Shown piece by piece: positions 1-6,326 of a stretch of 6,346 bases of DNA. Under the pieces are notes generated by a model. The model was given only the letters and a program-made list of their open reading frames with translations, was not told where the DNA came from and did no database searches. The DNA comes from JADHUC01 sp964617665 (GTDB lineage Bacteria > Planctomycetota > Planctomycetia > Pirellulales > Pirellulaceae): positions 1 to 6,346 of the forward strand of contig CAZUAH010000726.1 in assembly GCA_964617665.1 (NCBI GenBank). Reading direction: 5' to 3'. The first letter of the stretch is position 1. Every line of letters starts with the position of its first letter. The position numbers and the translations under genes are program-made.

Positions 1-1
1 A

Positions 2-3000
2 AATCCGAGCCGCTACTTCATGGCCACGCGCTCGCAGAGTGCGCCGCCGGAGGCGAAAGACTTCTTCGATGTGAATGGTGATCGACTGGTGACATCGCTG
101 GACGTTTTGATGGTGATCAACTACTTGAACTACCTGCAATACCACGGTACGCCGTCCGGATTCGGCTACCATCCGGACAGCCCTCCCGAGGACTACAATG
201 TCTACTATGCGTACACGTCGGACGGCGTGATGGGCCTGATCGAAACCGAGACGATCACAACCGGCAGAGCCCAGAACCTGACGACGCGCTACGAGTATTA
301 TCCGATCTCAGCTGGCGCGGGTACTTCTGGCCAGCTCGAGAGAATCACCTACGCGGACGGTACGCCGGAGGCAAGCACGGTCGAGTACACGTATGACGAC
401 TTCGGAAACGTCTCTTCCATCACCGAACAAGTCAACAGCTCCACATATCGCACGACCAAGTTCATCTACGACAAGCTGAATCGCCTCGTGGAAATGACGG
501 GCCCCGATCCCGACGACACGGGCCCTGATCCCGAGGACATTGGCCCCGAACAGCCGCTGACGGTCGAGTACGCTTACGATGCCTTCGGAAACCAAACCCG
601 GATCACGCAGAAGAACTACGATCCCCTTTCTGCCACGACAACCACCCACACCGCATGCATGTACCACGACAACCGCAATCGCTTGACGTGGTCCGTCGAG
701 CCGCATCCGGATCAGGACACGTCTTCCTGCCCTGCGACGGCTCCGGAGACGTGGGAGCAATCGGAAGTACAGAGCACCTGGCCCGGACGCCCGGCGACGT
801 TTCATGAGTACGACGGCAACGGCAATCTGCTCGCCATGACCGATCCGCGCGGAAACAGAACCGATTACGTATACGACGATCTGGATCGCGTTGTCAAGGT
901 GATCGGGCCTCTTCCGTTCGGCGATTCCCTGGACAAAGAGATCGTCGGCACACGCTTGGTGAAGTTCGATGAGGTCAGCGGCGACTGGGTACTCGCCAGC
1001 CCCCAGGATGCGAACGCACGTCCCTACACCGAGTACGTCTATGATAATCTCGGCAACCTCTGGTCGGTGACCGATGCGCTGGGCAATACCATCGACTATC
1101 GGTATGATGAATGGAATCGATCGAAGTCGGTAACCTATCCCGAGGTTCCCGATCCGGAAAACGAAAACACACTCACGCGGCCGCGGACCGCGTACGAGTA
1201 CGAAGACAGCCCATACGGCTGGATTACTCGCGTGAAGGACCAAAAAGTAGACGATACCGAAACGGTGACGACGTTGCGGGTCACCGAATCCCAGACGGAC
1301 TTCCTGGGACGACAACAATATGTCGCGGAAACAGCTCTCGATGGTGTTCGCCCGGTAACCTGGTACGAATACTACGCGGATGGGGCGTTGAGAAGCGTGA
1401 CCGACGCCATGCAGAACCGCACCACCTACGAATACGACGAGCGGGCGCGAGTGGAAACGGTCAAACAACCGGCCGTCTTCGATCCGGTCACGGAGCTGAT
1501 GAAACAACCGGAAATCCACTACACCTACAACTGGGCCGACCAACTTCTCGAAGTCAAAGATCCCCTGAATCGGGTAACGACCACCGAATACGACTTGGCC
1601 GGACGAGTAGAGCAGGTGATCTCGCCGGATCCCGACAGTTACTCCACCTATCGTTACGACGCAGTGGGGAACCTCGTGGAGAAGATCGACGTTCTGAACG
1701 ACGCCGAAAACGAAGGGCTGAGGACGACCTACGGCTACGATCACCTCTACCGCCAGCAGTGGACCGTCGATCCGGAAGGAAATCCGACCGACATCAGCAA
1801 TGCTGTGTTTGGGTACGATCTCAGCAATCCCGCCGGCGCTGCCCACATGACGTGGCACACCTACGACCTGGTCGGCAGCATGACCGGTTTGACCGACCCC
1901 AACGGCAACACGACCACGTGGACCTACGACGGATCGAATCGCGTGTACACCGAGAGCATCGAGATCGACCAGACTCCGTACAGTCGCACCTTCAAGTATG
2001 ACGCCGTCGGCAACCAGCGAGAGACGACGGACCGCCGTGGATGGGTGACCGAGTATCAATACGACGATCTGTACCGTACGACCGGCGAGACCTGGAAGGA
2101 GCAGGGGGTTGTCGAGCGTCACTTGGCATTCGTCTACGATCTCGTAGGCAACTTGACCAGCGCCTCCGATATACTGAATTCCGAGAACCAGTCGGCAACC
2201 TACCAGTACCTTCACGATGATTTGGATCGGGTGACGCTGGCACAAGCGGATTTGGCGTCGCTTGCTTCCGACGTATTCTTCGAGTACGCGTACGACGAGG
2301 CCGGCAATCGCAAGACCATTGAGAGCACGATCGGCGGCTCGTTGGTGGGCGGTCTCATCTCCGATGGTACGCCTGACTTTGTGAACACCTATGGGTACGA
2401 CGACTTGTATCGCATGACGAGCGTGAGCCAGGGTCGGCAAGTGGGCGGCCCTGTCGTGGCGGAGAAGCTGGTGAAGTTCGGGTACACGGCGGCGAGTGAA
2501 TTGGAGACCGTTGAACGATACGAGGACCTGCACGGTACTCAGCTCATTGTGGGCAGCAAGTACAAGTACGACGATGCCGGGCGGTTGGTCGAGCTGAATC
2601 ACAGGGAAGACTCGCCGCTTGATTGGAACGAACAGACCGGCGATCCCGATTCCCTGGCGGCTTACACTTGGCAATACGACGCGGGGAACCGGTTGACGAA
2701 CTTCGAGAACCGGCTTCACCCGACAGAGAATGCCGTCTACGGATACGACGCCCGTGACCAGCTAACGTCCGTCACCTACCCCAACGCGCCGCCAAACGAC
2801 CAGTCGTTCAACTACGACGACAACGGGAACCGCGACGAGTTGATGGGTTACACACCCGGCGCCGATAATCGCATGCTGTCGGACGGGACGTACACCTACG
2901 AGTACGACGACGAGGGCAATCGGAAAACACGCACAAAGATAGCCACCGGCGATGTGACCGAGTACGAATGGGATCACCGCAACCGCCTGGAGAGGATCAC

Positions 3001-4585
3001 CGAGCATCCCAGCCTCGGGGCACCGGCGTCGAAGACGATCGAATACACCTACGACGTGTTCGACCGTCGCATCACAAAAACGGTCGATATGGACGGAAAC
3101 GATCCCACGGAACACGCGTATCGTGACGTTTACATTTACGACGGCCAGCACATCGCATTGGAGTTGCGGGATGACGACGCGGATGACAGCGACAGTAACG
3201 GGACCGACGAGGCACCGGCCTTGTCGCACCGCTACCTCCACGGTCCCGCCGTCGACCAGATCCTGGCCGATGAACAGGTCACCAGCACATCCACGCCCGG
3301 CAACGTCATCTGGCCCCTGACGGACAACCAGGGCACCGTTCGCGACTTGGCGGACTACAACGAAATGCTCGACAAGACCGCAATCGTCAACCACATCACA
3401 TACGACCCCTTCGGCCAAATCACTGGTGAACAACACTACGAGCTAGACGGCAGTGAAATCGACCGAGATCACGAGGACGCCGTCGATCACATCTTCGGAT
3501 ACACCGGAAGAGAGCGGGACGAAGAGACCCGGGACGCGAACGGTGAGGGCGGCCTCAACTACTACCGAGCCCGATACTACGACCCCGCCACGGGCGGTTT
3601 CATCGGCCAAGACCCAATAGGTTTCGATGCAGGAGACGCGAACCTGTATCGGTACGTGGGCAACGGACCGACCAATGCAACAGATCCGAGTGGACTACAG
3701 GCTGGCGGCTTTGACGGTGGCGGGTACGTCGACCGGATGTTTGCCGATCTGTACCACGCATTTTTGAGCATGTTCGGCGGCGGAGGCGGTCGGAGGATCG
3801 ACCCCAGCCAGCCTCGCGGTCCCCACAACAGTCAGCACGTCTTCGCGCAGGAGCCGGGTGGCGGAGGCATGATTGGCGGTGCTGTCCGTGTCACGACTTT
3901 CGACCTCGTGCCAACAGAAAAGCATCCTAACGACTACTCGAAACTCGGCATGCAGATTGGTGCGGAATGCACTGGGCCATTTCGGCCGGGCTATGAACTC
4001 GTATTCGGCCATGACGTGTTGCGCGAAAACGATCGAAGCCGTTTGCTCGCGGCAGCGGAATTGGTGGTATGGGTCACAGCATCGGGTGAGGTACTGGCGA
4101 CGAGATATGGAGCGCCAGCCGTTGCTGGCGGTAGAAGCGGACCAACGCTCTACTGGCATGGTTCGAAGGACGCTGTCGATGATACGATGCGACATGGACT
4201 CTTCGTGCACGACCCCGGTTCAGGTGGCAAATATTGGGCAACGACGCGCGGCAAGAAGGGGCGTTTGACCAAGTTCCTCATTGGCGGCGACCGCAATGTT
4301 GATTCACTCGTACCGTTTCGCACATCTAGCAAGGGAGGCTTCGACGCAGTCTACAACTTGACTCCTAAGGAGGCAGGTTGCTTCAGCCGCGCATGGGGGC
4401 CTGAATACTCGTGGAACCCGTACCAGTGGTACAAAGGAGGATTCGGACAGTACTACTACCAGCCCGGCGCAGTGACCTGGGGGCAGCGAGGCATCGAACT
4501 TCGCAGGGCTGGTGTCATTACGGTAATCGTGGTTGGTGGCACTTGGGGTGGAATGGAAGTGACTGATTGGTACCAAGGGCGATGA
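2..4585 (+). CDS. RHS/YD-repeat polymorphic toxin, 5'-partial, with dockerin-like loop and variable C-terminal tip
   Basis: This is the 3' part of a giant YD-repeat protein. The frame is open from base 2. An ATG at 20 gives 1521 residues, but that methionine sits just before a dockerin-like loop with no leader, so the true start is probably upstream of the window. Seen in order (numbering from the ATG at 20): a dockerin-like loop at 17-37; more than 20 YD motifs of the type YDxxGN/YDxLxR from about 120 to 1090; the RHS-associated core at 1128-1226, with YDPFG, FGYTGRE, GLNYYRARYYDP, IGQDPIG and DPSGL; then a 295-residue tip. In known RHS and Tc proteins the repeats form a hollow shell and the core self-cleaves near DPxGL to free the tip toxin inside it. 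By analogy this protein is exported or cell-surface and delivers the tip in contact-dependent competition. No signal peptide is visible. The family call is very secure; target and delivery route are inferred. Confidence 0.93.
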   Translation, partial: NPSRYFMATRSQSAPPEAKDFFDVNGDRLVTSLDVLMVINYLNYLQYHGTPSGFGYHPDSPPEDYNVYYAYTSDGVMGLIETETITTGRAQNLTTRYEYYPISAGAGTSGQLERITYADGTPEASTVEYTYDDFGNVSSITEQVNSSTYRTTKFIYDKLNRLVEMTGPDPDDTGPDPEDIGPEQPLTVEYAYDAFGNQTRITQKNYDPLSATTTTHTACMYHDNRNRLTWSVEPHPDQDTSSCPATAPETWEQSEVQSTWPGRPATFHEYDGNGNLLAMTDPRGNRTDYVYDDLDRVVKVIGPLPFGDSLDKEIVGTRLVKFDEVSGDWVLASPQDANARPYTEYVYDNLGNLWSVTDALGNTIDYRYDEWNRSKSVTYPEVPDPENENTLTRPRTAYEYEDSPYGWITRVKDQKVDDTETVTTLRVTESQTDFLGRQQYVAETALDGVRPVTWYEYYADGALRSVTDAMQNRTTYEYDERARVETVKQPAVFDPVTELMKQPEIHYTYNWADQLLEVKDPLNRVTTTEYDLAGRVEQVISPDPDSYSTYRYDAVGNLVEKIDVLNDAENEGLRTTYGYDHLYRQQWTVDPEGNPTDISNAVFGYDLSNPAGAAHMTWHTYDLVGSMTGLTDPNGNTTTWTYDGSNRVYTESIEIDQTPYSRTFKYDAVGNQRETTDRRGWVTEYQYDDLYRTTGETWKEQGVVERHLAFVYDLVGNLTSASDILNSENQSATYQYLHDDLDRVTLAQADLASLASDVFFEYAYDEAGNRKTIESTIGGSLVGGLISDGTPDFVNTYGYDDLYRMTSVSQGRQVGGPVVAEKLVKFGYTAASELETVERYEDLHGTQLIVGSKYKYDDAGRLVELNHREDSPLDWNEQTGDPDSLAAYTWQYDAGNRLTNFENRLHPTENAVYGYDARDQLTSVTYPNAPPNDQSFNYDDNGNRDELMGYTPGADNRMLSDGTYTYEYDDEGNRKTRTKIATGDVTEYEWDHRNRLERITEHPSLGAPASKTIEYTYDVFDRRITKTVDMDGNDPTEHAYRDVYIYDGQHIALELRDDDADDSDSNGTDEAPALSHRYLHGPAVDQILADEQVTSTSTPGNVIWPLTDNQGTVRDLADYNEMLDKTAIVNHITYDPFGQITGEQHYELDGSEIDRDHEDAVDHIFGYTGRERDEETRDANGEGGLNYYRARYYDPATGGFIGQDPIGFDAGDANLYRYVGNGPTNATDPSGLQAGGFDGGGYVDRMFADLYHAFLSMFGGGGGRRIDPSQPRGPHNSQHVFAQEPGGGGMIGGAVRVTTFDLVPTEKHPNDYSKLGMQIGAECTGPFRPGYELVFGHDVLRENDRSRLLAAAELVVWVTASGEVLATRYGAPAVAGGRSGPTLYWHGSKDAVDDTMRHGLFVHDPGSGGKYWATTRGKKGRLTKFLIGGDRNVDSLVPFRTSSKGGFDAVYNLTPKEAGCFSRAWGPEYSWNPYQWYKGGFGQYYYQPGAVTWGQRGIELRRAGVITVIVVGGTWGGMEVTDWYQGR
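68..130 (+). other. Dockerin-like calcium-binding loop in the RHS protein
   Basis: Residues 17-37 contain DVNGDRLVTSLD followed by VLMVINYLN. The acidic ligands D17, N19, D21 and D28 fall at loop positions 1, 3, 5 and 12, as in the F-hand of type I dockerins, and a hydrophobic helix follows. Only one such loop is visible; a classical dockerin has two, so a partner could lie upstream of the window or be absent. Planctomycete surface proteins often carry single dockerin-type repeats of this kind outside any cellulosome. A role in calcium-dependent folding or surface attachment is inference. Confidence 0.75.
370..3300 (+). repeat. YD-repeat array encoding the RHS shell
   Basis: The protein is built from degenerate repeats of roughly 20-40 residues around the signature YDxxGNLxxxTDPxGNxTxYxYDxxxR. 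Clear units include YDDFGNVSSITE, YDGNGNLLAMTDPRGNR, YDNLGNLWSVTDALGN, YDLVGSMTGLTDPNGN, YDAVGNQRETTDRRG and YDDNGNRDEL. The repeats are degenerate at DNA level, so this is an old protein repeat and not a recent DNA tandem array. In solved RHS structures such repeats form a spiralling beta-sheet cocoon. Boundaries are approximate. Confidence 0.88.
497..538 (+). repeat. In-frame 21-bp tandem duplication inside the YD shell
   Basis: Two adjacent 21-base units at 497-517 and 518-538 differ at two positions. They encode TGPDPDD and TGPDPED, followed by a weaker third copy, IGPEQ. They sit in an extended loop between the YD motifs beginning YDKLNR and YDAFGN. The length is a multiple of three and keeps the frame, consistent with replication slippage in a tolerant acidic, proline-rich loop. 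Confidence 0.85.
3401..3697 (+). other. RHS repeat-associated core domain (conserved junction before the toxin tip)
   Basis: Residues 1128-1226 carry the hallmark core motifs in order: YDPFGQITG (from 1128), FGYTGRE (1159-1165), GLNYYRARYYDP (1178-1189), TGGFIGQDPIG (1191-1201), NLYRYVGNGPTNATDPSGL (ends 1226). The expected self-cleavage point in the family is at the end of DPxGL. D1198 and D1222 are the aspartates in the positions usually tied to cleavage. The stretch between FGYTGRE and GLNYY carries a short acidic insertion (RDEETRDANGEG) relative to the common ETGLYYYRARYYDP form. Confidence 0.93.
3698..4582 (+). other. Variable C-terminal tip of the RHS protein: linker, pretoxin-like motif, candidate toxin
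   Basis: Residues 1227-1521 follow the DPSGL junction and share no YD motifs. Seen in order: a glycine-rich linker (GGGGG at about 1254-1258, another glycine run near 1278); an unrecognised region; GYELVFGHDVLRENDRSR followed by LLAAAEL (1324-1348), which resembles the short pretoxin motif that often precedes nuclease and other toxin tips (consensus roughly GYDLxTGED...DRSR...AA); and a terminal domain from about 1376. By eye, base composition here is less GC-rich than in the shell, as is usual for exchangeable tips, but this was not counted. Confidence 0.7.
4142..4582 (+). other. Candidate toxin domain, possibly ADP-ribosyltransferase-like
   Basis: The last ~147 residues begin PTLYWHGSKDAVDDTMRHGL and continue to GSGGKYWATTRG. 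The spacing H-G-S, then ten residues, then G-L, then an aromatic strand ending in T-T, resembles the start of the ART/PARP-like fold, where HG[ST] binds NAD and a tyrosine or aromatic strand follows. H1380, Y1405 and possibly E1493 (in RGIELRRAG) would form an H-Y-E triad. An aromatic stretch, SWNPYQWYKGGFGQYYYQPG (1464-1483), has no assigned role. The domain ends in hydrophobic strands (GVITVIVVGG). This is motif-level resemblance only; a different fold is possible. Confidence 0.33.
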
Positions 4586-4830
4586 GAATTCACCGTGCCA
4601 ACGGAAAAACGGTCGTTGAACTGTTGATGGAAGTGGTAGCTCCGCTGCTTGGATGCATCATCGTCGTGACGGTGCTTCGGGTATTCACACCACTTTCAAA
4701 GATGGCTTGCGTCACTATTGGGCTGCCTGCTGGTACAGTCCTTGGCTGGGGATTCGCGTTCTTGGTGTTCATGGTGGTCAGTGCGGTGGCGCCCTCGAAC
4801 CGTCCCGAGGACGACACGGAGAGTTCCTAG
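4582..4830 (+). CDS. Small two-helix membrane protein, candidate immunity protein of the RHS toxin
   Basis: This encodes 82 residues. I chose the ATG at 4582 because it overlaps the RHS stop as ATGA, the classical layout for translational coupling; a TTG at 4567 is in frame but lies inside the RHS gene. An AAGGG at 4575-4579 is a possible ribosome site, but only two bases from the ATG. Two hydrophobic segments are visible, about 18-35 (VVAPLLGCIIVVTVLRVF) and 44-70 (rich in V, L, F and G). The N-terminus is basic and the tail (NRPEDDTESS) acidic. I do not recognise a family. A small gene directly after an RHS tip is usually its immunity gene, and membrane immunity proteins are known, but the function here rests on position alone. 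Confidence 0.72.
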   Translation: MRIHRANGKTVVELLMEVVAPLLGCIIVVTVLRVFTPLSKMACVTIGLPAGTVLGWGFAFLVFMVVSAVAPSNRPEDDTESS

Positions 4831-4854
4831 GATCATCGAATAGTAAGAAACCCT

Positions 4855-5604
4855 ATGGCGTCACACATGCATGAGGACACAACATCACGCGTGTGGCACG
4901 GTTATCTACGCGCCCTCAGCGTACTCTTAGTTGCCGTTCTAATCGCGGCAACCGTTCGTGACGTCCTCGACGGACAGCATGACGGCTTGTTTCGTTACTG
5001 GGGTCGGTTCATTATGGTTTTGGCCGTTTCATACGGCCTATACCGAAGACGGCGTTGGACGAAGTACGCTGTCGGACTGATTGCTTCATTTATTGTGTTC
5101 GTGTGCCTGGGCCACGCGTTCCTCAACTGGTCGGAAGTGATAAGGGAGATTGGTGCGTATGCACTCCTACTAGCAGGCGCTGCGTTTGCGTCACTAATTC
5201 TGCTCTGTCCCTCCCGTTGTTTTGGGAGACCCAAGTCTGAGGATAGAGCGGATGCTGAAAGATTGAACCACTCGAATATGTACCTCTTGCTCAGGGCGGC
5301 ACGAAGCTATCGTGTTGTACATGGGGGCTGGCCGGATTCGCTGGAGCAGATTGCCGAACACGATGGCAGCGTGAATGGAGCGATGACGAACCCGATAACT
5401 GGGGACGTGCCAGGCTACGAGTACGAGGAACCAGCGTTGGACGCCGACGGTGTACGCACAGGCATCATCTATCAGTTGCGAGATGGCAAGCGAGACTTGG
5501 CATTGGACGTGGGGCATGTCGACGGTGAGATTCATCCCGGCCCGCTGGCAAATGGCTTACAGTACGACAGTTCGAACCCCTATGCGTCCCCCTTTGCTGA
5601 CTGA
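4855..5604 (+). CDS. Four-helix membrane protein with C-terminal pseudopilin-like soluble domain
   Basis: This encodes 249 residues from the ATG at 4855; an in-frame ATG at 4867 is an alternative. No strong ribosome site is visible. It starts 24 bases after the small membrane gene, so it probably shares its transcript. Hydrophobic segments lie at about 18-38, 47-63, 70-90 and 99-118, with arginine clusters (RRRRW, 64-68) between helices 2 and 3. The soluble part (from about 132) contains LLLRAARSYRVVHGGWPDSLEQ and then TNPITGDVPGYEYEEP. The pattern of an alpha-helix with Y..HG.WP..L followed by NPxTG and a Y-rich strand recalls type II pseudopilin-derived domains common in planctomycetes. It ends in DVGHVDGEIHPGP and NPYASPFAD. 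It may be a second immunity factor, an accessory protein or an unrelated neighbour. The gene is secure; the function is unknown. Confidence 0.8.
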   Translation: MASHMHEDTTSRVWHGYLRALSVLLVAVLIAATVRDVLDGQHDGLFRYWGRFIMVLAVSYGLYRRRRWTKYAVGLIASFIVFVCLGHAFLNWSEVIREIGAYALLLAGAAFASLILLCPSRCFGRPKSEDRADAERLNHSNMYLLLRAARSYRVVHGGWPDSLEQIAEHDGSVNGAMTNPITGDVPGYEYEEPALDADGVRTGIIYQLRDGKRDLALDVGHVDGEIHPGPLANGLQYDSSNPYASPFAD

Positions 5605-5652
5605 CTTGGGCTGGGATCAACTCTTGGGGCTGGTTTCGCGTAGCCTTTCTTG

Positions 5653-5709
5653 AAGCCCAGAACCTCACGTGTTGCTCCCGGTGGAATGGTTTTCCACGTG
5701 CTCAATCGT
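5653..5709 (+). pseudogene. N-terminal relic of a REP-associated tyrosine transposase (RAYT)
   Basis: Read in frame from 5656, the translation is PRTSRVAPGGMVFHVLNR. This closely matches the start of planctomycete RAYT proteins (TnpA_REP, Y1_Tnp family), which typically begin M-P-R-x-x-R-V-A-P-G-G-x-V-x-H-V-L-N-R-G. Resemblance stops at 5709; none of the later HUH or catalytic tyrosine regions is seen. The codon before PRT is AAG (5653-5655) where ATG is expected, so the ancestral start looks mutated; a TTG at 5650 is the only nearby substitute. A full RAYT has well over 100 further residues. The frame stays open to 5883 but its translation is not transposase-like. Family recall is from memory, not a search. 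Confidence 0.7.
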
Positions 5710-5714
5710 GACCG

Positions 5715-5738
5715 GAAAAGGGGTCGGGAGTCTTTTTC
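5715..5738 (+). repeat. REP-like imperfect palindrome adjoining the RAYT relic
   Basis: GAAAAG at 5715-5720 is complementary to CTTTTTC at 5732-5738 apart from one extra T, with an 11-base G-rich loop (containing GTCGGGAGT) between. It begins only five bases after RAYT homology ends. RAYT proteins act on REP palindromes that flank them, so this is a plausible REP-type end or a non-autonomous element boundary. As I recall, similar AAAAGG...CTTTTT palindromes are scattered in planctomycete genomes, but copy number cannot be tested here. Confidence 0.5.
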
Positions 5739-5890
5739 GCGACGAAGGGCCGCCGTAGTGAGCGATGGGCGCGGTAGCGGCGAGCTGGGGAGAACGCACA
5801 GAAGTGAGAACACGCGGTGTGTACAGCGAAAAGGAGGAACAAGAAGCCGCAGGCACGGCGGACATGGATGGCCGCCGGTTTGATCGGCCC

Positions 5891-5907
5891 GGTGCCTGGA
5901 TGGCACC
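5891..5907 (+). repeat. Perfect 6-bp hairpin
   Basis: GGTGCC (5891-5896) and GGCACC (5902-5907) form a perfect stem around the 5-base loop TGGAT. There is no following T-run, so it does not look like an intrinsic terminator. The loop region is part of the word GCCTGGATGGC, which recurs at 6238-6248. Confidence 0.6.
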
Positions 5908-6023
5908 CCGGAGCGGAGGCCACGGAAGCGGGGGAGGGAGCGGTGAGCCGTGAGCATTGAGGTTTGAGCAGCGAGGAAAAACGTTCCAACCCGGAACGCA
6001 CCCCGCGACGGCCGTAGCGTAGG

Positions 6024-6043
6024 GGCCGGCGTCTTCGGCGGCC
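6024..6043 (+). repeat. GGCCG/CGGCC hairpin
   Basis: GGCCG (6024-6028) pairs with CGGCC (6039-6043) around a 10-base loop that contains GTCTTCGG. The same stem sequence and the same TCTT word recur in the hairpin at 6313-6326, which suggests a duplicated structural module. Confidence 0.5.
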
Positions 6044-6056
6044 GGGCCGTGCGGAG

Positions 6057-6090
6057 CCCGCCTAGCCGAGGCCCGGAAGGCCGAGGCGGG
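6057..6090 (+). repeat. Long two-part hairpin
   Basis: CCCGCC (6057-6062) pairs perfectly with GGCGGG (6085-6090). Inside, GGCC (6070-6073) pairs with GGCC (6079-6082) around the loop CGGAA. An asymmetric internal loop separates the two stems. This is the most extensive predicted structure in the gene-poor stretch. Confidence 0.6.
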
Positions 6091-6103
6091 TTGCCGTGCC
6101 GGA

Positions 6104-6123
6104 GCCGACATGGACGGGTCGGC
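6104..6123 (+). repeat. GCCGAC/GTCGGC hairpin
   Basis: GCCGAC (6104-6109) pairs perfectly with GTCGGC (6118-6123) around an 8-base loop. It follows the two-part hairpin by 13 bases, so the two could stack in one folded RNA. Confidence 0.55.
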
Positions 6124-6209
6124 GAAGCGGAGGAGCGAGCGGCAGCGAGCGACGTAGCGCAGCCGGTCCGGCCGTGTTGGCGCAGGCGTGGCAACAGCGG
6201 GCGGAGCTA

Positions 6210-6222
6210 GGACAGGATGTCC
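6210..6222 (+). repeat. GGACA/TGTCC tight hairpin
   Basis: GGACA (6210-6214) pairs with TGTCC (6218-6222) around the 3-base loop GGA. It precedes a locally less GC-rich segment (6241-6265, with ATTCCTTCTAAAT), the only A/T-rich pocket in the last 350 bases. Confidence 0.5.
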
Positions 6223-6312
6223 GAAGAAGACCGATGAGCCTGGATGGCGAATTCCTTCTAAATGAGGCCGCGTCGAAGCGCGAGCCCGTGTGCAAGGCGG
6301 CGGCGGAGCGCA

Positions 6313-6326
6313 GGCCGTCTTCGGCC
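6313..6326 (+). repeat. GGCCG-TCTT-CGGCC hairpin
   Basis: GGCCG (6313-6317) pairs with CGGCC (6322-6326) around the tetraloop TCTT. It repeats the stem of the hairpin at 6024-6043. No T-run follows before the window ends, so a terminator is not supported. Confidence 0.55.

Noticed and set aside
1111..2001. A 296-residue + strand open frame inside the RHS gene.
   Set aside because: It is arginine-rich, has no recognisable domain, and is wholly contained in another frame of the RHS gene.
308..2719. An 803-residue open frame on the - strand opposite the RHS gene, continued in spirit by another at 2762-3436.
   Set aside because: It is antisense to a clear YD-repeat gene. Its translation is rich in V, R, G and I with no domain, as expected when repeated YD codons are read backwards in a GC-rich gene.
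4653..4874. A 73-residue + strand open frame overlapping the small membrane gene.
   Set aside because: It is out of frame with the ATGA-coupled gene, lacks hydrophobic segments or a ribosome site, and runs across the next gene's start.
5607..5659. TGGGCT (5607-5612) and AGCCCA (5654-5659) as a terminator stem after the 249-residue gene.
   Set aside because: The loop would be about 40 bases and no T-run follows the stem, so an intrinsic terminator is not supported.
5666..5700. Two CACGTG palindromes (5666-5671 and 5695-5700) as an operator pair.
   Set aside because: Both lie within the RAYT-relic coding sequence and are explained by its codons (S-R-V and H-V).
5580..6194. A 204-residue - strand open frame, overlapping further - strand frames at 5665-6111, 5702-6001 and 6062-6295.
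   Set aside because: Several mutually overlapping frames with R/P/S-rich translations are typical of GC-rich noncoding DNA. The right part of this frame also runs antisense through the RAYT relic. No domain or ribosome site supports it.
6266..6310. GAGCCCGTGTGC near 6281 as the start of a group II intron domain V.
   Set aside because: The complementary GCACGGG-type closing strand is not found before the window ends, and no reverse transcriptase is present.
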